Assembly (NCBI GenBank): GCA_964348015.1
Contig: CAYGBC010000050.1
Span: 62,001-126,000 of the forward strand
DNA: 64,000 nucleotides
Source of the DNA: SOIA01 sp964348015
GTDB taxonomy: Bacteria > Acidobacteriota > Aminicenantia > Aminicenantales > Aminicenantaceae
Direction: 5' to 3'
Shown here: piece after piece, positions 6,930 through 15,922 of the stretch
Layout: each line of letters begins with the position of its first letter
Numbering within the stretch: the stretch's first letter is position 1
Position numbers and translations under genes: made by a program
The notes under the pieces: generated by a model
Databases searched by the model: none
What the model saw: the letters and a program-made list of their open reading frames with translations, nothing else
What the model was told of the DNA's origin: nothing

Positions 6930-9686
6930 ATGAAATGCCCGCAGTGTCAAAAAGAGAATCCAGACGACAGCCATTTTTGCAGTCACTGTGGATCCAAGGT
7001 TCATTCACCGGATAAGCCTCCGGCCCATCCCACAAAGACCGTCGAAGTCCCATCCGAGGAATTGAACGTGGGAAGTACGTTCGCGGGACGATACAAGATC
7101 GTCAAAGAGTTGGGGCGAGGAGGAATGGGGGTCGTCTATAAGACTCAAGACACCAAACTCAAGAGAGAAGTCGCCTTGAAATCTCTTTCCCCCCAACTCC
7201 TGGGAGACGAAACAAAAGTCCGTTTTGTACGCGAAGCTCAAGCCGCCGCTGCCCTGAACCATCCGAATATCTGCACGGTGTACGAAATTGATGAATCCAA
7301 GGGAAAATCTTTCATTGCCATGGAATACATCGAAGGCCAAACACTCAAAGAAAAAACGGCGATGAGACCTCTGAACCTCAACGAAGCTCTGGAGATCGGG
7401 ATTCAGATCGCAGACGGCCTCCGGCATGCGCATGACAAAGGCATCGTTCACCGGGATATCAAGAGCTCGAATATCATGATCAAAAAAAACGGCCAGGCAA
7501 AAGTGATGGATTTTGGACTGGCCAAGCTTATCGGGAGCACCATGGTGACACGCGAAGGAACAACTCTGGGAACCATATCGTACATGTCACCTGAGCAGGC
7601 CCAGGGTAAAGCAGTGGATCAGCGGTCTGATATTTGGTCGTTGGGAGTTGTTTTGTATGAATTGGTGTCGGGCCAATTGCCTTTTCTCGGAGAACATGAT
7701 CAGGCCGTGATCTATTCGATTATCAATGACGAGCCGCTGCCTGTCACCTCTCTTCGCAGCGGAGTCCCGTTGGAATTTGAAAGGATTATTCATAAATGCC
7801 TGGAGAAGGATCCGGACTTTCGGTATCAGAACACGATTGACCTTCAAGCGGACCTCAAGCGGATGAAGAGAGATTTCGAAAAAGAAAAAGTCACGTCTGT
7901 GGCCACCACAATTCTTGCCAAACCGCGGAAAAGAAAGAGGAGTAAAGTGTCTCCGATTATTCTATGGGTGGCCATCTCGATTTGTGCAGTGACGCTCTTA
8001 CTCGCGTTGTCCTTTTCTCTCTTCAAGCCTCAAAAGCCCACAAGTGAATTCAATCTGTTTCCGTTTACAGGAGGAGACGAGGTTTCCGTGTTTCCCAGCT
8101 GGTCTCCGGATGGAATGTGGATTGTCTACGCGTCGGATGAGGGAGGAAATCTGGATATCTGGAAAAAGTCGATTGAAGGGAGTGAAGCGATTCGAATCAC
8201 ATCCAGCCCTTATAATGAAAATGAACCTGCCTTTTCTCCGGACGGGCGTCAGATTGCATTTTCCAGCGATCGGGAAGGCAGTGGAATTTTCATCATTCTC
8301 GCAGAAGGAGGAACCCCATTCCGTTTAACAGATTTTGGAGTTCGCCCTTCCTGGTCGCCGGATGGAAAGACTCTGGCTTTTGATCTGTACGGAGATATAT
8401 ATCTCACCCCCTCCACAGAAAATGAGCCCAGGCTTGAGGTGAGAGGAACAAGCGGCATTCCGTACACGGTGTGGTCTCCGGATGGGGAAAGGATTCTTTT
8501 CTGGAATCGAACCAAAGGGGATGTTTATGTGCGTTCTCTCAAGAATGGGAATTCAGAGCCGTTGGGATTAGTTCCCGCTGGGCAGGAAATTTCCGGCCTG
8601 GCCTTATCGAATGATGGACGGGTGTTGGTCATGAGCCGCGGTTCTTTCGGAGGGAATAAAAACCTGCTCAGAGTGAATCTCAATCCCAAGACTTTAAAAC
8701 CCATAGGGAGCCCGGCTCATCTCTCTGTCACTTCCACAGAAGATATTCAATGTGCTCTTTCTCCGGATGGGACCAGGCTGGCCTTCAGAGCGTCCCAGTT
8801 AGAGCGTCACCTTTGGGCCTTTCCATTAGACACAGATGAAGGTTCACTCAAAGGGGAGGGAAGAAGAATCACTTTTAAGAGCCAGCTCAATTACTATCCT
8901 GCGTGTTCTTCAGATGGACAGATGTTAGTTTGGACATCGCATTTTGCAGGCAAAGGAGTATTGTGCACAAAAAACCTTGGAGAGGGCGAAGAGAGCAAAA
9001 CAACTCTGGAATGGGGACGGAAGGTCAGGGAAGTCGGCGGGAGTTTCTCTCCCGATGGCAAACGGATATGTTATTCTTCGACGATTAATGGCTCCTATGA
9101 GCTCTGGATCCTTCCGTCTTTGCGAACTGTCGCAAGAAAGTTGACCTCTCCGGACGAACGGCAGCGGGACACTTTGACCGCTTGGTCTCCGAAAGCAGAC
9201 ACCATCGCATTTTATTCGAATCGAAGTCAGAGCTGGGATATATGGACCGTTCAGGTCGGCGGGGCGGACCAGCCCAAGCAGCTCACTCCTTGGGAAAGCA
9301 ATGAGCAGTATCCCTGCTGGTCCCCGGATGGGCAGAGAATTGCGTTTAAAACGACCCAAGAGGGAAATGCGGATATATGGATAATGAATTCGGACGGAGG
9401 AAACCCCCGGCCCTATATAAAGCACCCGGCTGAAGAATGCTGGTCCTCGTGGTCTCCGGATGGACGATGGTTTTATTTTGTTTCGAATCGCGGGGGAGTA
9501 TTTAATGTCTGGGCGAGGGCGACAGAGAGTGGCGAGATTCACCAGGTCACTCACTATAGCGGTCAGTCTCAAGGACTTCCGGATGCAGGCTTATTCACCA
9601 AATTTGCTGTGACTCCGACACACCTGATAATCCCGCTGGAATCCCGAGAAGGGAATTTGTATATACTCGAGAATTTGAAAAATTAA
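6930..9686 (+). CDS. Membrane Ser/Thr protein kinase with zinc ribbon and WD40-like (PD40) sensor region
   Basis: A 918-residue protein. Residues 1-24 form a zinc ribbon (CPQCQKEN and CSHCGSK). A Hanks-type kinase follows at about 50-315, with the glycine loop GRGGMG, the lysine in VALKSL, the catalytic loop HRDIKSSN, DFGLAK and the APE-like SPEQAQ. A transmembrane helix lies near 343-364 (SPIILWVAISICAVTLLLAL). The C-terminal 540 residues carry about eleven WD40-like units with repeated WSPDG or FSPDG, as in TolB-type propellers. The kinase is therefore predicted inside and the propeller outside the inner membrane. It ends 62 bases before the PilZ/STAS/NTT-HEAT genes and may act on them; that link is inference from position. 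Confidence 0.9.
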   Translation: MKCPQCQKENPDDSHFCSHCGSKVHSPDKPPAHPTKTVEVPSEELNVGSTFAGRYKIVKELGRGGMGVVYKTQDTKLKREVALKSLSPQLLGDETKVRFVREAQAAAALNHPNICTVYEIDESKGKSFIAMEYIEGQTLKEKTAMRPLNLNEALEIGIQIADGLRHAHDKGIVHRDIKSSNIMIKKNGQAKVMDFGLAKLIGSTMVTREGTTLGTISYMSPEQAQGKAVDQRSDIWSLGVVLYELVSGQLPFLGEHDQAVIYSIINDEPLPVTSLRSGVPLEFERIIHKCLEKDPDFRYQNTIDLQADLKRMKRDFEKEKVTSVATTILAKPRKRKRSKVSPIILWVAISICAVTLLLALSFSLFKPQKPTSEFNLFPFTGGDEVSVFPSWSPDGMWIVYASDEGGNLDIWKKSIEGSEAIRITSSPYNENEPAFSPDGRQIAFSSDREGSGIFIILAEGGTPFRLTDFGVRPSWSPDGKTLAFDLYGDIYLTPSTENEPRLEVRGTSGIPYTVWSPDGERILFWNRTKGDVYVRSLKNGNSEPLGLVPAGQEISGLALSNDGRVLVMSRGSFGGNKNLLRVNLNPKTLKPIGSPAHLSVTSTEDIQCALSPDGTRLAFRASQLERHLWAFPLDTDEGSLKGEGRRITFKSQLNYYPACSSDGQMLVWTSHFAGKGVLCTKNLGEGEESKTTLEWGRKVREVGGSFSPDGKRICYSSTINGSYELWILPSLRTVARKLTSPDERQRDTLTAWSPKADTIAFYSNRSQSWDIWTVQVGGADQPKQLTPWESNEQYPCWSPDGQRIAFKTTQEGNADIWIMNSDGGNPRPYIKHPAEECWSSWSPDGRWFYFVSNRGGVFNVWARATESGEIHQVTHYSGQSQGLPDAGLFTKFAVTPTHLIIPLESREGNLYILENLKN

Positions 9687-9711
9687 GCCTTACCTACAGA
9701 TATTATTAATC

Positions 9712-9740
9712 TTTACATCTTCATGTAAAAAAAGTAATAT
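9712..9740 (+). promoter_or_regulatory. Sigma70-like promoter directly before the PilZ gene
   Basis: TTTACA (9712-9717), a 17-base spacer and TAATAT (9735-9740). Only eight bases separate the -10 element from the ATG at 9749, so the mRNA would be leaderless or nearly so, consistent with no visible Shine-Dalgarno sequence. Confidence 0.5.
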
Positions 9741-9748
9741 AAAATCAA

Positions 9749-10099
9749 ATGGTGGTTGAAAAGGAAAGGCGGATATCTCCGAGGGTTCCGGTCGAGGTCA
9801 ATCTGCGGCTGTGCAGAGATGAGAAAGTCGAGAAAAAGTCAAAAGGAATAATTAAAAATATTACACTCGATGGGCTGTGCGTGGAGACCGATTTGCCTGC
9901 CTCAGTGGGTTCTGATCTGGTGTTCAGCCTTGATACGCCGTGCGAGTTTAAATTCAACATATTCGGAAAAATCATCTGGCAGGAAAAGAAAGGCGATCTC
10001 TTCAGGTACGGGACGAAATTCACAAAGCTGGAAATCACAGAAAAGCCCGACCTCTACAAGTTCATCCTTGTGACGATGTGCTTGAACGAGCAGCAATAA
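9749..10099 (+). CDS. PilZ domain protein (candidate c-di-GMP receptor)
   Basis: A 116-residue single-domain protein. It has the arginine motif ERRISPRVPVE at residues 5-15 and a later NITLDGLCVE in the position of the D/NxSxxG motif, followed by strands and FRYGTKF, the usual end of a PilZ barrel. PilZ domains bind cyclic di-GMP through these two motifs; here the serine of the second motif is threonine, so binding is plausible but unproven. It begins the gene group PilZ, STAS, NTT-HEAT, NTT-HEAT, FHA-GAF-PP2C. No ribosome site is visible before the ATG. Confidence 0.8.
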   Translation: MVVEKERRISPRVPVEVNLRLCRDEKVEKKSKGIIKNITLDGLCVETDLPASVGSDLVFSLDTPCEFKFNIFGKIIWQEKKGDLFRYGTKFTKLEITEKPDLYKFILVTMCLNEQQ

Positions 10100-10199
10100 T
10101 CATCTCTGAATTCAAGACTCAATTTCTCTTTGGAATCCTTTGGATTCATTCGGAAAATAAACATTATAAATAATATAAACAATGGATATAAATAATGGA

Positions 10200-10228
10200 T
10201 TGACTTTAAATTTTTCTTTTGATAAAAA
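10200..10228 (+). promoter_or_regulatory. Candidate promoter for the STAS gene
   Basis: TTGACT (10200-10205), a 17-base spacer and TAAAAA (10223-10228) lie in the 207-base AT-rich gap between the PilZ and STAS genes. The -10 match is weak. Confidence 0.4.
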
Positions 10229-10306
10229 GCTAAAGAGAAGAAGCAGTCTGATAAGGAACTGCCCGAAAATAATAGAGAAATAAGGTCTTCAGAAAGGAAG
10301 AATGAT

Positions 10307-10654
10307 ATGGAAATAAACGCAAGAGAAAAAGATGATGTCGTAATCTTTGATATTGAGGGGGAAATCAGAAGATCGGATATATCAGACATCACTCTTCACC
10401 AGCTCGTTAAAGACCAATTGGACTCCGGAAAGAGAAATATCCTCCTCAATTTTCAAAATGTTGAATTCATCGACAGTTTTGGAGTCGGGGAAATACTGGC
10501 GAGCTATATTTCCACTAACAATTTGGGCGGTAAACTGAAGATCGCAAAGATATCCAAAAAACTTTATCTTGTTTTCCAGGTCACAATGCTCACGAAGGTT
10601 CTTGAAATATTCGATGAAGAAGACGTGGCCTTAGACAGCTTCGAAAAAGAATAG
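10307..10654 (+). CDS. STAS domain protein, anti-sigma-factor-antagonist-like
   Basis: A 115-residue protein made of one STAS domain. NILLNFQNVEFIDSFGVGEIL at residues 45-65 contains the DSxG phosphorylation site typical of SpoIIAA/RsbV proteins, with the serine present, so regulation by phosphorylation is plausible. Known relatives bind a serine kinase/anti-sigma factor when unphosphorylated and are reset by a PP2C phosphatase. A PP2C phosphatase gene lies at 15923-17599 in the same group, but no RsbW-type kinase is present in the window. AGAAAGGAAG lies about eight bases before the ATG. The two genes between it and the phosphatase encode NTT-HEAT proteins. Confidence 0.85.
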   Translation: MEINAREKDDVVIFDIEGEIRRSDISDITLHQLVKDQLDSGKRNILLNFQNVEFIDSFGVGEILASYISTNNLGGKLKIAKISKKLYLVFQVTMLTKVLEIFDEEDVALDSFEKE

Positions 10655-10689
10655 CCTTCGCCGCAGATTTCTTAGGGTTATAGCAATTT

Positions 10690-13365
10690 ATGGCTAAAAG
10701 TCGCCTCTACAGAATTCTGTCGCGGATTGTCGATATCAAGCCTGGCGAAGAAATCATTGCCTCCCTCCTTTTCCTGTATTTCTTTTTCATCATGTTCCCT
10801 TACTACATCATCAAACCTTACAGGGATGCGAAGTATATCGTCAGGGAAGGATCAGGAGAACTCCCGATTGCCTATCTGTCGACAGCGGTTGCGGTAGGGA
10901 TTATTGTGGCTTTTTATTCCCGTCTTCAAGTCAAGATTCCGATGCGCGTTTTAGTCATCGGAAGCCTCATATTTTTTATCGTGACCTGCTTCCTTTTTCA
11001 CCAGATATTTACAGGACCGCGGGAATATTCAAATGTGCCGCTGATATTTTGGATATGGGCCAATCTTTTCGTCGTGGTTTTGGGAACCCAATTCTGGATA
11101 ATGGTGAATGATGTCTTCAATCCGAGGGAAGCCAAAAGAATGATCGGCTTTTTTGGCGGCGGCGGACTCCTGGGGGGAATTTGCGGAGCCTCTTTAACGG
11201 GTGTGCTCGGGAGGAAATACCCTAATGAACTTCTTATCATCGCATTTGGAATGCTGATACTGTGTGTAGTTGTAGTGAATTTCATATTCATCTGGCAGAA
11301 AAAGAAAAGTCCTCCGGCTGATACACAAAGTCATAAGGGCCAAACGAGTGGAGCAGAGCTTGCAAAGGTGGGTTTTTTGGATAGTTTCAACACGATAAGA
11401 AAAAACAAATACTTGCTGCTTCTCGCTATTGTCGTGGTTCTCACTTTTATCGCGGCCACATTCATTGATTACCAATCCAAAACCGTGATCGATGTGTATG
11501 AGGAGAGGATGGACCGCATGCTCCTCATATTCGGGTTTTTTCATGCGGGATTGCTGGTCCTCCCTTTCTTTATTTCCATATTCATGACCAGCGCTATTAT
11601 CAGGCGATTTGGGATTGGTCTGACACTGCTGCTCTTCCCGCTGATATTGCTCTTTTGTGCAGGTGGAATCGCAATTTGGCCTATTCTTCCGTTAGCCATC
11701 TTCATCAAAACAAGCGATAAAAGCCTTTCCTTTTCTCTTAACCAGTTTGTGCGGGAACTTCTCTACATCCCTATCTCGCCCGAGATGAAATACAAAGCCA
11801 AAGTATTCATCGATATGTTTCTCAACAGGTTTGCCAAAGGCTTAGGCGCGACGATACTCATACTCCTGCCTCTTCTCATTCCCGCTTTCAGGGGCGGAGC
11901 GGGATCAAATACTTTGATCGACAATGAGGCTTTAGGAAAACCTGGTGTCGTGGAAAAGACTGAAATGCCAGGAAAATCCGACATATCAGAGCCTGATACG
12001 GAGAAAAGATCAGGGGGCCAGCAGGTGGAGGATGAATTGGAAAAGAGGGATATACGAGAAACAAGAATTCGAATTGTGAGCGTTATTTCCGTCTTTTTTA
12101 TTTTAGCCTGGATTTTCTTCAATCTCAAAGTCAGCAAAGAATACACCAAGACAGTCAAAAACAAATTAGAAATAAAGTGGGACCGGGCAGACAGGATGGT
12201 AGCGGAAAAAGTGGATGTGGATTATACAAAATTGATTTTTGATACCCTGGAGAGCAAGAACCGGAGTTCGGTCCTGTATGCGATGCATATCTTTGATTTG
12301 ATTAGGCAGGACAAGCTCACTCCAGAAGTGAAAAAATTGATTTCCCAGAAATCAGATGAGGTGAAAGTGTCTGCGCTGGGAGGCCTATTTGAGTCCGGCG
12401 AGTTCGGTCTTCTCCCCGAAACGGATGAGATCATCAGCGAAGATGTCCTGGAAAAAGAAATTGGAGAGATCATGTCCCTGGATGTCTATCAAGATGTGAT
12501 GAAAAGCTATGTCGAAAAAGCGCTGAAAGATGAGAGCATCGAGTCGGAGACAGCCAAAATGGAAGTGGCCAAAGCGATCGGATTGATGGAGTCTGATTCT
12601 CCTCTTGCCCAGAAGCTGGAAGACCTCCTCTGGGAGGAGTCTCCGGAAGTGAGCAAATACGCACTCGAGAGCGCCGCGAAGCTCCGGAGGAAAGAGTATG
12701 TTCCCGCGCTGATCCAAAAGCTGACAAGCCCCGTCACCAGGGAAGATGCAAGCGGTGCACTGAAAAGATATGGAAATACGATAACTGGCACTCTGTCGGA
12801 TTATCTCAGCGACCGAGAGGAAAATGTGGAATTGAGGAACGCCGCCGCATCTGTCCTGGCCCGCATCGGAACTCAAGATGCCGGAGATTTTTTAACATGG
12901 GAGTTGGTGGAAGGCAAGGGGGAGATCGATACGGAACTCATTGATGCTCTGGACCGGATCCGTTCGGAAAATCCTGAAGTTCGGTTTGGATTTACTGCGG
13001 TAGAGACAAAAATACTCCAGAAAGTAAAGAAATACTGTCAGCTGTTTGTGAGGCATTTTGGCGCAAAATCCAAAAGGAAAAAAGTGGAGAAGATCATAGA
13101 GCTGCCTGAAAATTTAAATGTCCTGCTGATGAATATTTTCAAACTGTTGGGACTCATTTACTCTCGAGAAGATATCATGAGGGCCTATCAGAACATACGA
13201 GTCGGAACAAAGGATTCAGTGGATTATGCTGTCGAGCTTCTCGATAACACCATACGAAAAGAGATGAGAGAGCTCATCGTTCCTCTGATGGAAGACCTGC
13301 CGCTTGAAGAACGGGTGAAAAGATGCAGAAACTGCCTGAAGTACTTTACGAGGTCGAATAAATAA
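10690..13365 (+). CDS. NTT/Tlc-type transporter-like membrane domain fused to C-terminal HEAT repeats (protein A)
   Basis: An 891-residue fusion. Residues 1-485 are a polytopic NTT-type domain with YYIIKPYRDAKYI after the first helix and ISPEMKYKAKVFIDMFLNR, the family's C-terminal signature. Residues 500-890 are soluble, helical and HEAT-like (for example SPEVSKYALESAAKLRRKEY and NVELRNAAASVLARIGTQDA). Between the last two membrane segments it has a charged insert of about 60 residues (398-458, rich in E, K, G and P) that its neighbour lacks. HEAT repeats usually bind partner proteins, so this protein may be a sensor or scaffold rather than a simple transporter. The gene follows the STAS gene by 35 bases and precedes its paralog by one base. 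Confidence 0.8.
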   Translation: MAKSRLYRILSRIVDIKPGEEIIASLLFLYFFFIMFPYYIIKPYRDAKYIVREGSGELPIAYLSTAVAVGIIVAFYSRLQVKIPMRVLVIGSLIFFIVTCFLFHQIFTGPREYSNVPLIFWIWANLFVVVLGTQFWIMVNDVFNPREAKRMIGFFGGGGLLGGICGASLTGVLGRKYPNELLIIAFGMLILCVVVVNFIFIWQKKKSPPADTQSHKGQTSGAELAKVGFLDSFNTIRKNKYLLLLAIVVVLTFIAATFIDYQSKTVIDVYEERMDRMLLIFGFFHAGLLVLPFFISIFMTSAIIRRFGIGLTLLLFPLILLFCAGGIAIWPILPLAIFIKTSDKSLSFSLNQFVRELLYIPISPEMKYKAKVFIDMFLNRFAKGLGATILILLPLLIPAFRGGAGSNTLIDNEALGKPGVVEKTEMPGKSDISEPDTEKRSGGQQVEDELEKRDIRETRIRIVSVISVFFILAWIFFNLKVSKEYTKTVKNKLEIKWDRADRMVAEKVDVDYTKLIFDTLESKNRSSVLYAMHIFDLIRQDKLTPEVKKLISQKSDEVKVSALGGLFESGEFGLLPETDEIISEDVLEKEIGEIMSLDVYQDVMKSYVEKALKDESIESETAKMEVAKAIGLMESDSPLAQKLEDLLWEESPEVSKYALESAAKLRRKEYVPALIQKLTSPVTREDASGALKRYGNTITGTLSDYLSDREENVELRNAAASVLARIGTQDAGDFLTWELVEGKGEIDTELIDALDRIRSENPEVRFGFTAVETKILQKVKKYCQLFVRHFGAKSKRKKVEKIIELPENLNVLLMNIFKLLGLIYSREDIMRAYQNIRVGTKDSVDYAVELLDNTIRKEMRELIVPLMEDLPLEERVKRCRNCLKYFTRSNK

Positions 13366-13366
13366 A

Positions 13367-15883
13367 ATGGTTAAGAACTCGACTCACAAGATATTATCAA
13401 GGGTCATTGATGTCAGACCCGAAGAAGTGTCTTCCTCTATCCTTCTGTTTCTTTATTTTTTCTTTATCACTTCTTCCGCCGGCATCATCAAACCGGTCAA
13501 GCTTTCTCTTTTCTTGGACCAGCTCACCTTTGAAAAACTGCCTTTTGCCTATCTTTTGACCGCAGTATTCATGGGATTCTTTGTATCTTTGAATACTCGG
13601 TTATTGCGCGCCATGAAGAGGCACGTGTACATTTCTCTCAGCCTGGCTTTTTTTATGGCGAATCTTTTCCTGTTCTGGATACTTTTTAGGATAGAATGGC
13701 AGTGGACATCATTAGCGTATTGGCTGTGGTCAGAGATATTCATGGTGACCACAGTGACGCAATTCTGGATCCTGGTGAATGACATCTATCATCCCCGCCA
13801 GGCCAAACGGCTGGTCGGTTTTTTAGTCAGCGGAGGGCTTTTAGGAGGAATTTGCGGGTCTCTGCTTTCTTTTCTGCTGATACAATCGCGGGTCATAGGG
13901 ACCGAAGGATTACTTTTAGTCTGCCCTTTATTGCTGGCTTTGTGCCTTGTCGTTATTGTCTTTGTGAAGAAGTACCAAATACAAGAAAGCAAAGACGAAA
14001 AAAAGAAAGAAGTCGCATTCAAGAAGCCAAAAGTCGGATACATCGAGAGTCTGCGCTTACTCAAAAAAAGCCGTCATCTGATTTTTCTGAGCGGGATCAT
14101 GATCTCGGCAATTGTGGTCACGACACTGATTGATTTTCAATTCAATTCAATCATAGATCATCGGTTTGTTGATAAAAACGCTCAGACGGCCTTTTTCAGC
14201 GCGTTTTTCGCTGCGCTGATGATTTTTTCTTTTTTGCTTCACACTTTCCTGACCAGCCGGATTTTGAGAAAATTTGGGATACAGATCGCTCTGCTGATCG
14301 CTCCTTTCCTGTTACTTCTCGGTTCAGGAGCCGTGTTTTTCCTTATGGGGGCACTTTTTTATTGGGCCGTAGTTCTCAAGTTCACTGACAAAAGTTTTGC
14401 GCATTCGCTCAATCAATCTGTCAGAGAACTGCTGTATATCCCGATTCCTCCTGAAATTAAATACAAGGCCAAGGTGTTCATCGATATGTTCGTCAATAAA
14501 CTTGCCCGGGGCATCGGTGCCCTTCTCCTTTTGGGGGCTTTTACAGTTTTTGGCTTGGGAGGGAAAGAACCTGCGGGCATTGTCGGATATATCAGTGCCA
14601 TGGTGGTCATTTTCGCTGCCTTGTGGATCGCACTCAACCTGTTGATCACCAGAGAGTACGTGAATATCGTGAAAAGAAGCCTGAAAATAAAATGGCGGGA
14701 TGCGGACAAGTTGATCGGAGAAAAGATTGATGTGGATATGACAAAGCTGGTTTTTGACACTCTGGAGAGCAAAAACAGGAGTTCGGTCCTCTACGCCATG
14801 AATCTTTTTGACCTCGTCAAGAAAGAAAAGATGAGCCCCGAGTTGAAAAAGATTATCTCTCAAAAATCAGACGAGATAAAAGCGACTTCCATGGATGTGC
14901 TTTTTGAAATGGAGGGTGAAGTTTTAGTGCCTGAAATGGAGGACACTCTCGATGAGGCGGACCTGAACGCCCAGATTCAGGAGATCATGTCTCTGGACGT
15001 TTACCAGGAATTGATGAAGGACAAGATCGATAGGATTGTCAGTGAAGAGGGAAAAGATGCGGAGATCTCCAGGATGGAGGCCGCCAAAGTCATGGGGATG
15101 ATGGAAGCCTCTCCTCCCCTGATCCAGAGCCTCAGCAAGTTGATCAGGGATGAGTCACCAGAGGTCGTCAGCTATGCGGTGGAGAGTGCGGGGAAATTGA
15201 GAAGAAAGGAACTCGTCCCGTTTATCGTCCGCCACCTGAACAATCCATTCATTCAGAGAATTGCCCAAAATGCCTTGGTGGGATACGGTGAAAAGATTAT
15301 CGGAACACTGAGAGATTATCTGGGAGACAACAGAGAAGACCTGTCATTGAGAAAAGCGATCCCCGATATCATAGCCCGAGTGAGTACTCAGAGAGCAGCC
15401 AATATCTTGACTCTGGAACTGAAAAAGAAAAATAAAGATGTCGAGCCTGAGATTATTGCGGCCATCTACAAGATGAAATCGAAGAATCCAAAACTGGTTT
15501 TCGAAGAAATGGTCGTACTGCCGGAAATTATGGAGAAAATCAAAGAAAGTCATGAGATTCTAATTGAAATAGACGAGTTGGTGAGAGGAAAGAAAATTGA
15601 GCCTCTCGCTAAAAATCTTGAGAATGATCTGGACCGCTCGATCAGACGGATTTTTGAGCTATTGAGTCTAATATATCCTTATGAAGATATGATCAAAGCT
15701 TACCAGAATATTTGTTCCGGAACGAGAAAAGCCATGGATTATTCGCTGGAGCTTCTGGATAACACTGTGAAAAGAGAAATCATGGAAGTTCTTCTTCCCC
15801 TTATAGAAGATATTCCCCTGGAAGATAAAGCCAGGAAGGGCAAGAAAGTACTCAAAACTTTAGAAAAGTCTAAATCTTCTTGA
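13367..15883 (+). CDS. NTT/Tlc-type transporter-like membrane domain fused to C-terminal HEAT repeats (protein B)
   Basis: An 838-residue paralog of the preceding gene. The membrane half has AGIIKPVKLSLFL, TQFWILVNDIYHPRQAKRLV and IPPEIKYKAKVFIDMFVNK. The boundary region DTLESKNRSSVLYAM is identical in both copies and is followed by matching HEAT-like repeats to the C-terminus, ending in both with a YxNIxxGTxxxxDY...ELLDNT pattern. It lacks the charged insert of protein A. The ATG starts one base after the stop of protein A, so the two are translationally linked and may form a heteromer. No ribosome site independent of the upstream coding end is obvious. Confidence 0.8.
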   Translation: MVKNSTHKILSRVIDVRPEEVSSSILLFLYFFFITSSAGIIKPVKLSLFLDQLTFEKLPFAYLLTAVFMGFFVSLNTRLLRAMKRHVYISLSLAFFMANLFLFWILFRIEWQWTSLAYWLWSEIFMVTTVTQFWILVNDIYHPRQAKRLVGFLVSGGLLGGICGSLLSFLLIQSRVIGTEGLLLVCPLLLALCLVVIVFVKKYQIQESKDEKKKEVAFKKPKVGYIESLRLLKKSRHLIFLSGIMISAIVVTTLIDFQFNSIIDHRFVDKNAQTAFFSAFFAALMIFSFLLHTFLTSRILRKFGIQIALLIAPFLLLLGSGAVFFLMGALFYWAVVLKFTDKSFAHSLNQSVRELLYIPIPPEIKYKAKVFIDMFVNKLARGIGALLLLGAFTVFGLGGKEPAGIVGYISAMVVIFAALWIALNLLITREYVNIVKRSLKIKWRDADKLIGEKIDVDMTKLVFDTLESKNRSSVLYAMNLFDLVKKEKMSPELKKIISQKSDEIKATSMDVLFEMEGEVLVPEMEDTLDEADLNAQIQEIMSLDVYQELMKDKIDRIVSEEGKDAEISRMEAAKVMGMMEASPPLIQSLSKLIRDESPEVVSYAVESAGKLRRKELVPFIVRHLNNPFIQRIAQNALVGYGEKIIGTLRDYLGDNREDLSLRKAIPDIIARVSTQRAANILTLELKKKNKDVEPEIIAAIYKMKSKNPKLVFEEMVVLPEIMEKIKESHEILIEIDELVRGKKIEPLAKNLENDLDRSIRRIFELLSLIYPYEDMIKAYQNICSGTRKAMDYSLELLDNTVKREIMEVLLPLIEDIPLEDKARKGKKVLKTLEKSKSS

Positions 15884-15908
15884 AATCTCACTTTATTGGG
15901 CTTATAAT
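15880..15908 (+). promoter_or_regulatory. Sigma70-like promoter for the FHA-GAF-PP2C gene
   Basis: TTGAAA (15880-15885), a 17-base spacer and a perfect TATAAT (15903-15908). It overlaps the end of the upstream NTT-HEAT gene and leaves about 8 nt of leader before the ATG at 15923, so the phosphatase can be made independently of the genes before it. Confidence 0.65.
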
Positions 15909-15922
15909 AACAACCATTAAAA

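Noticed and set aside
8925..9572. 215-codon frame antisense to the WD40-like kinase
   Set aside because: It is opposite a clearly coding repeat region and its product is arginine- and proline-rich without family features.
9711..9727. Hairpin TTTACAT-CTTC-ATGTAAA after the kinase gene as a terminator
   Set aside because: Low GC, no T tract on the plus strand, and it overlaps the PilZ promoter.
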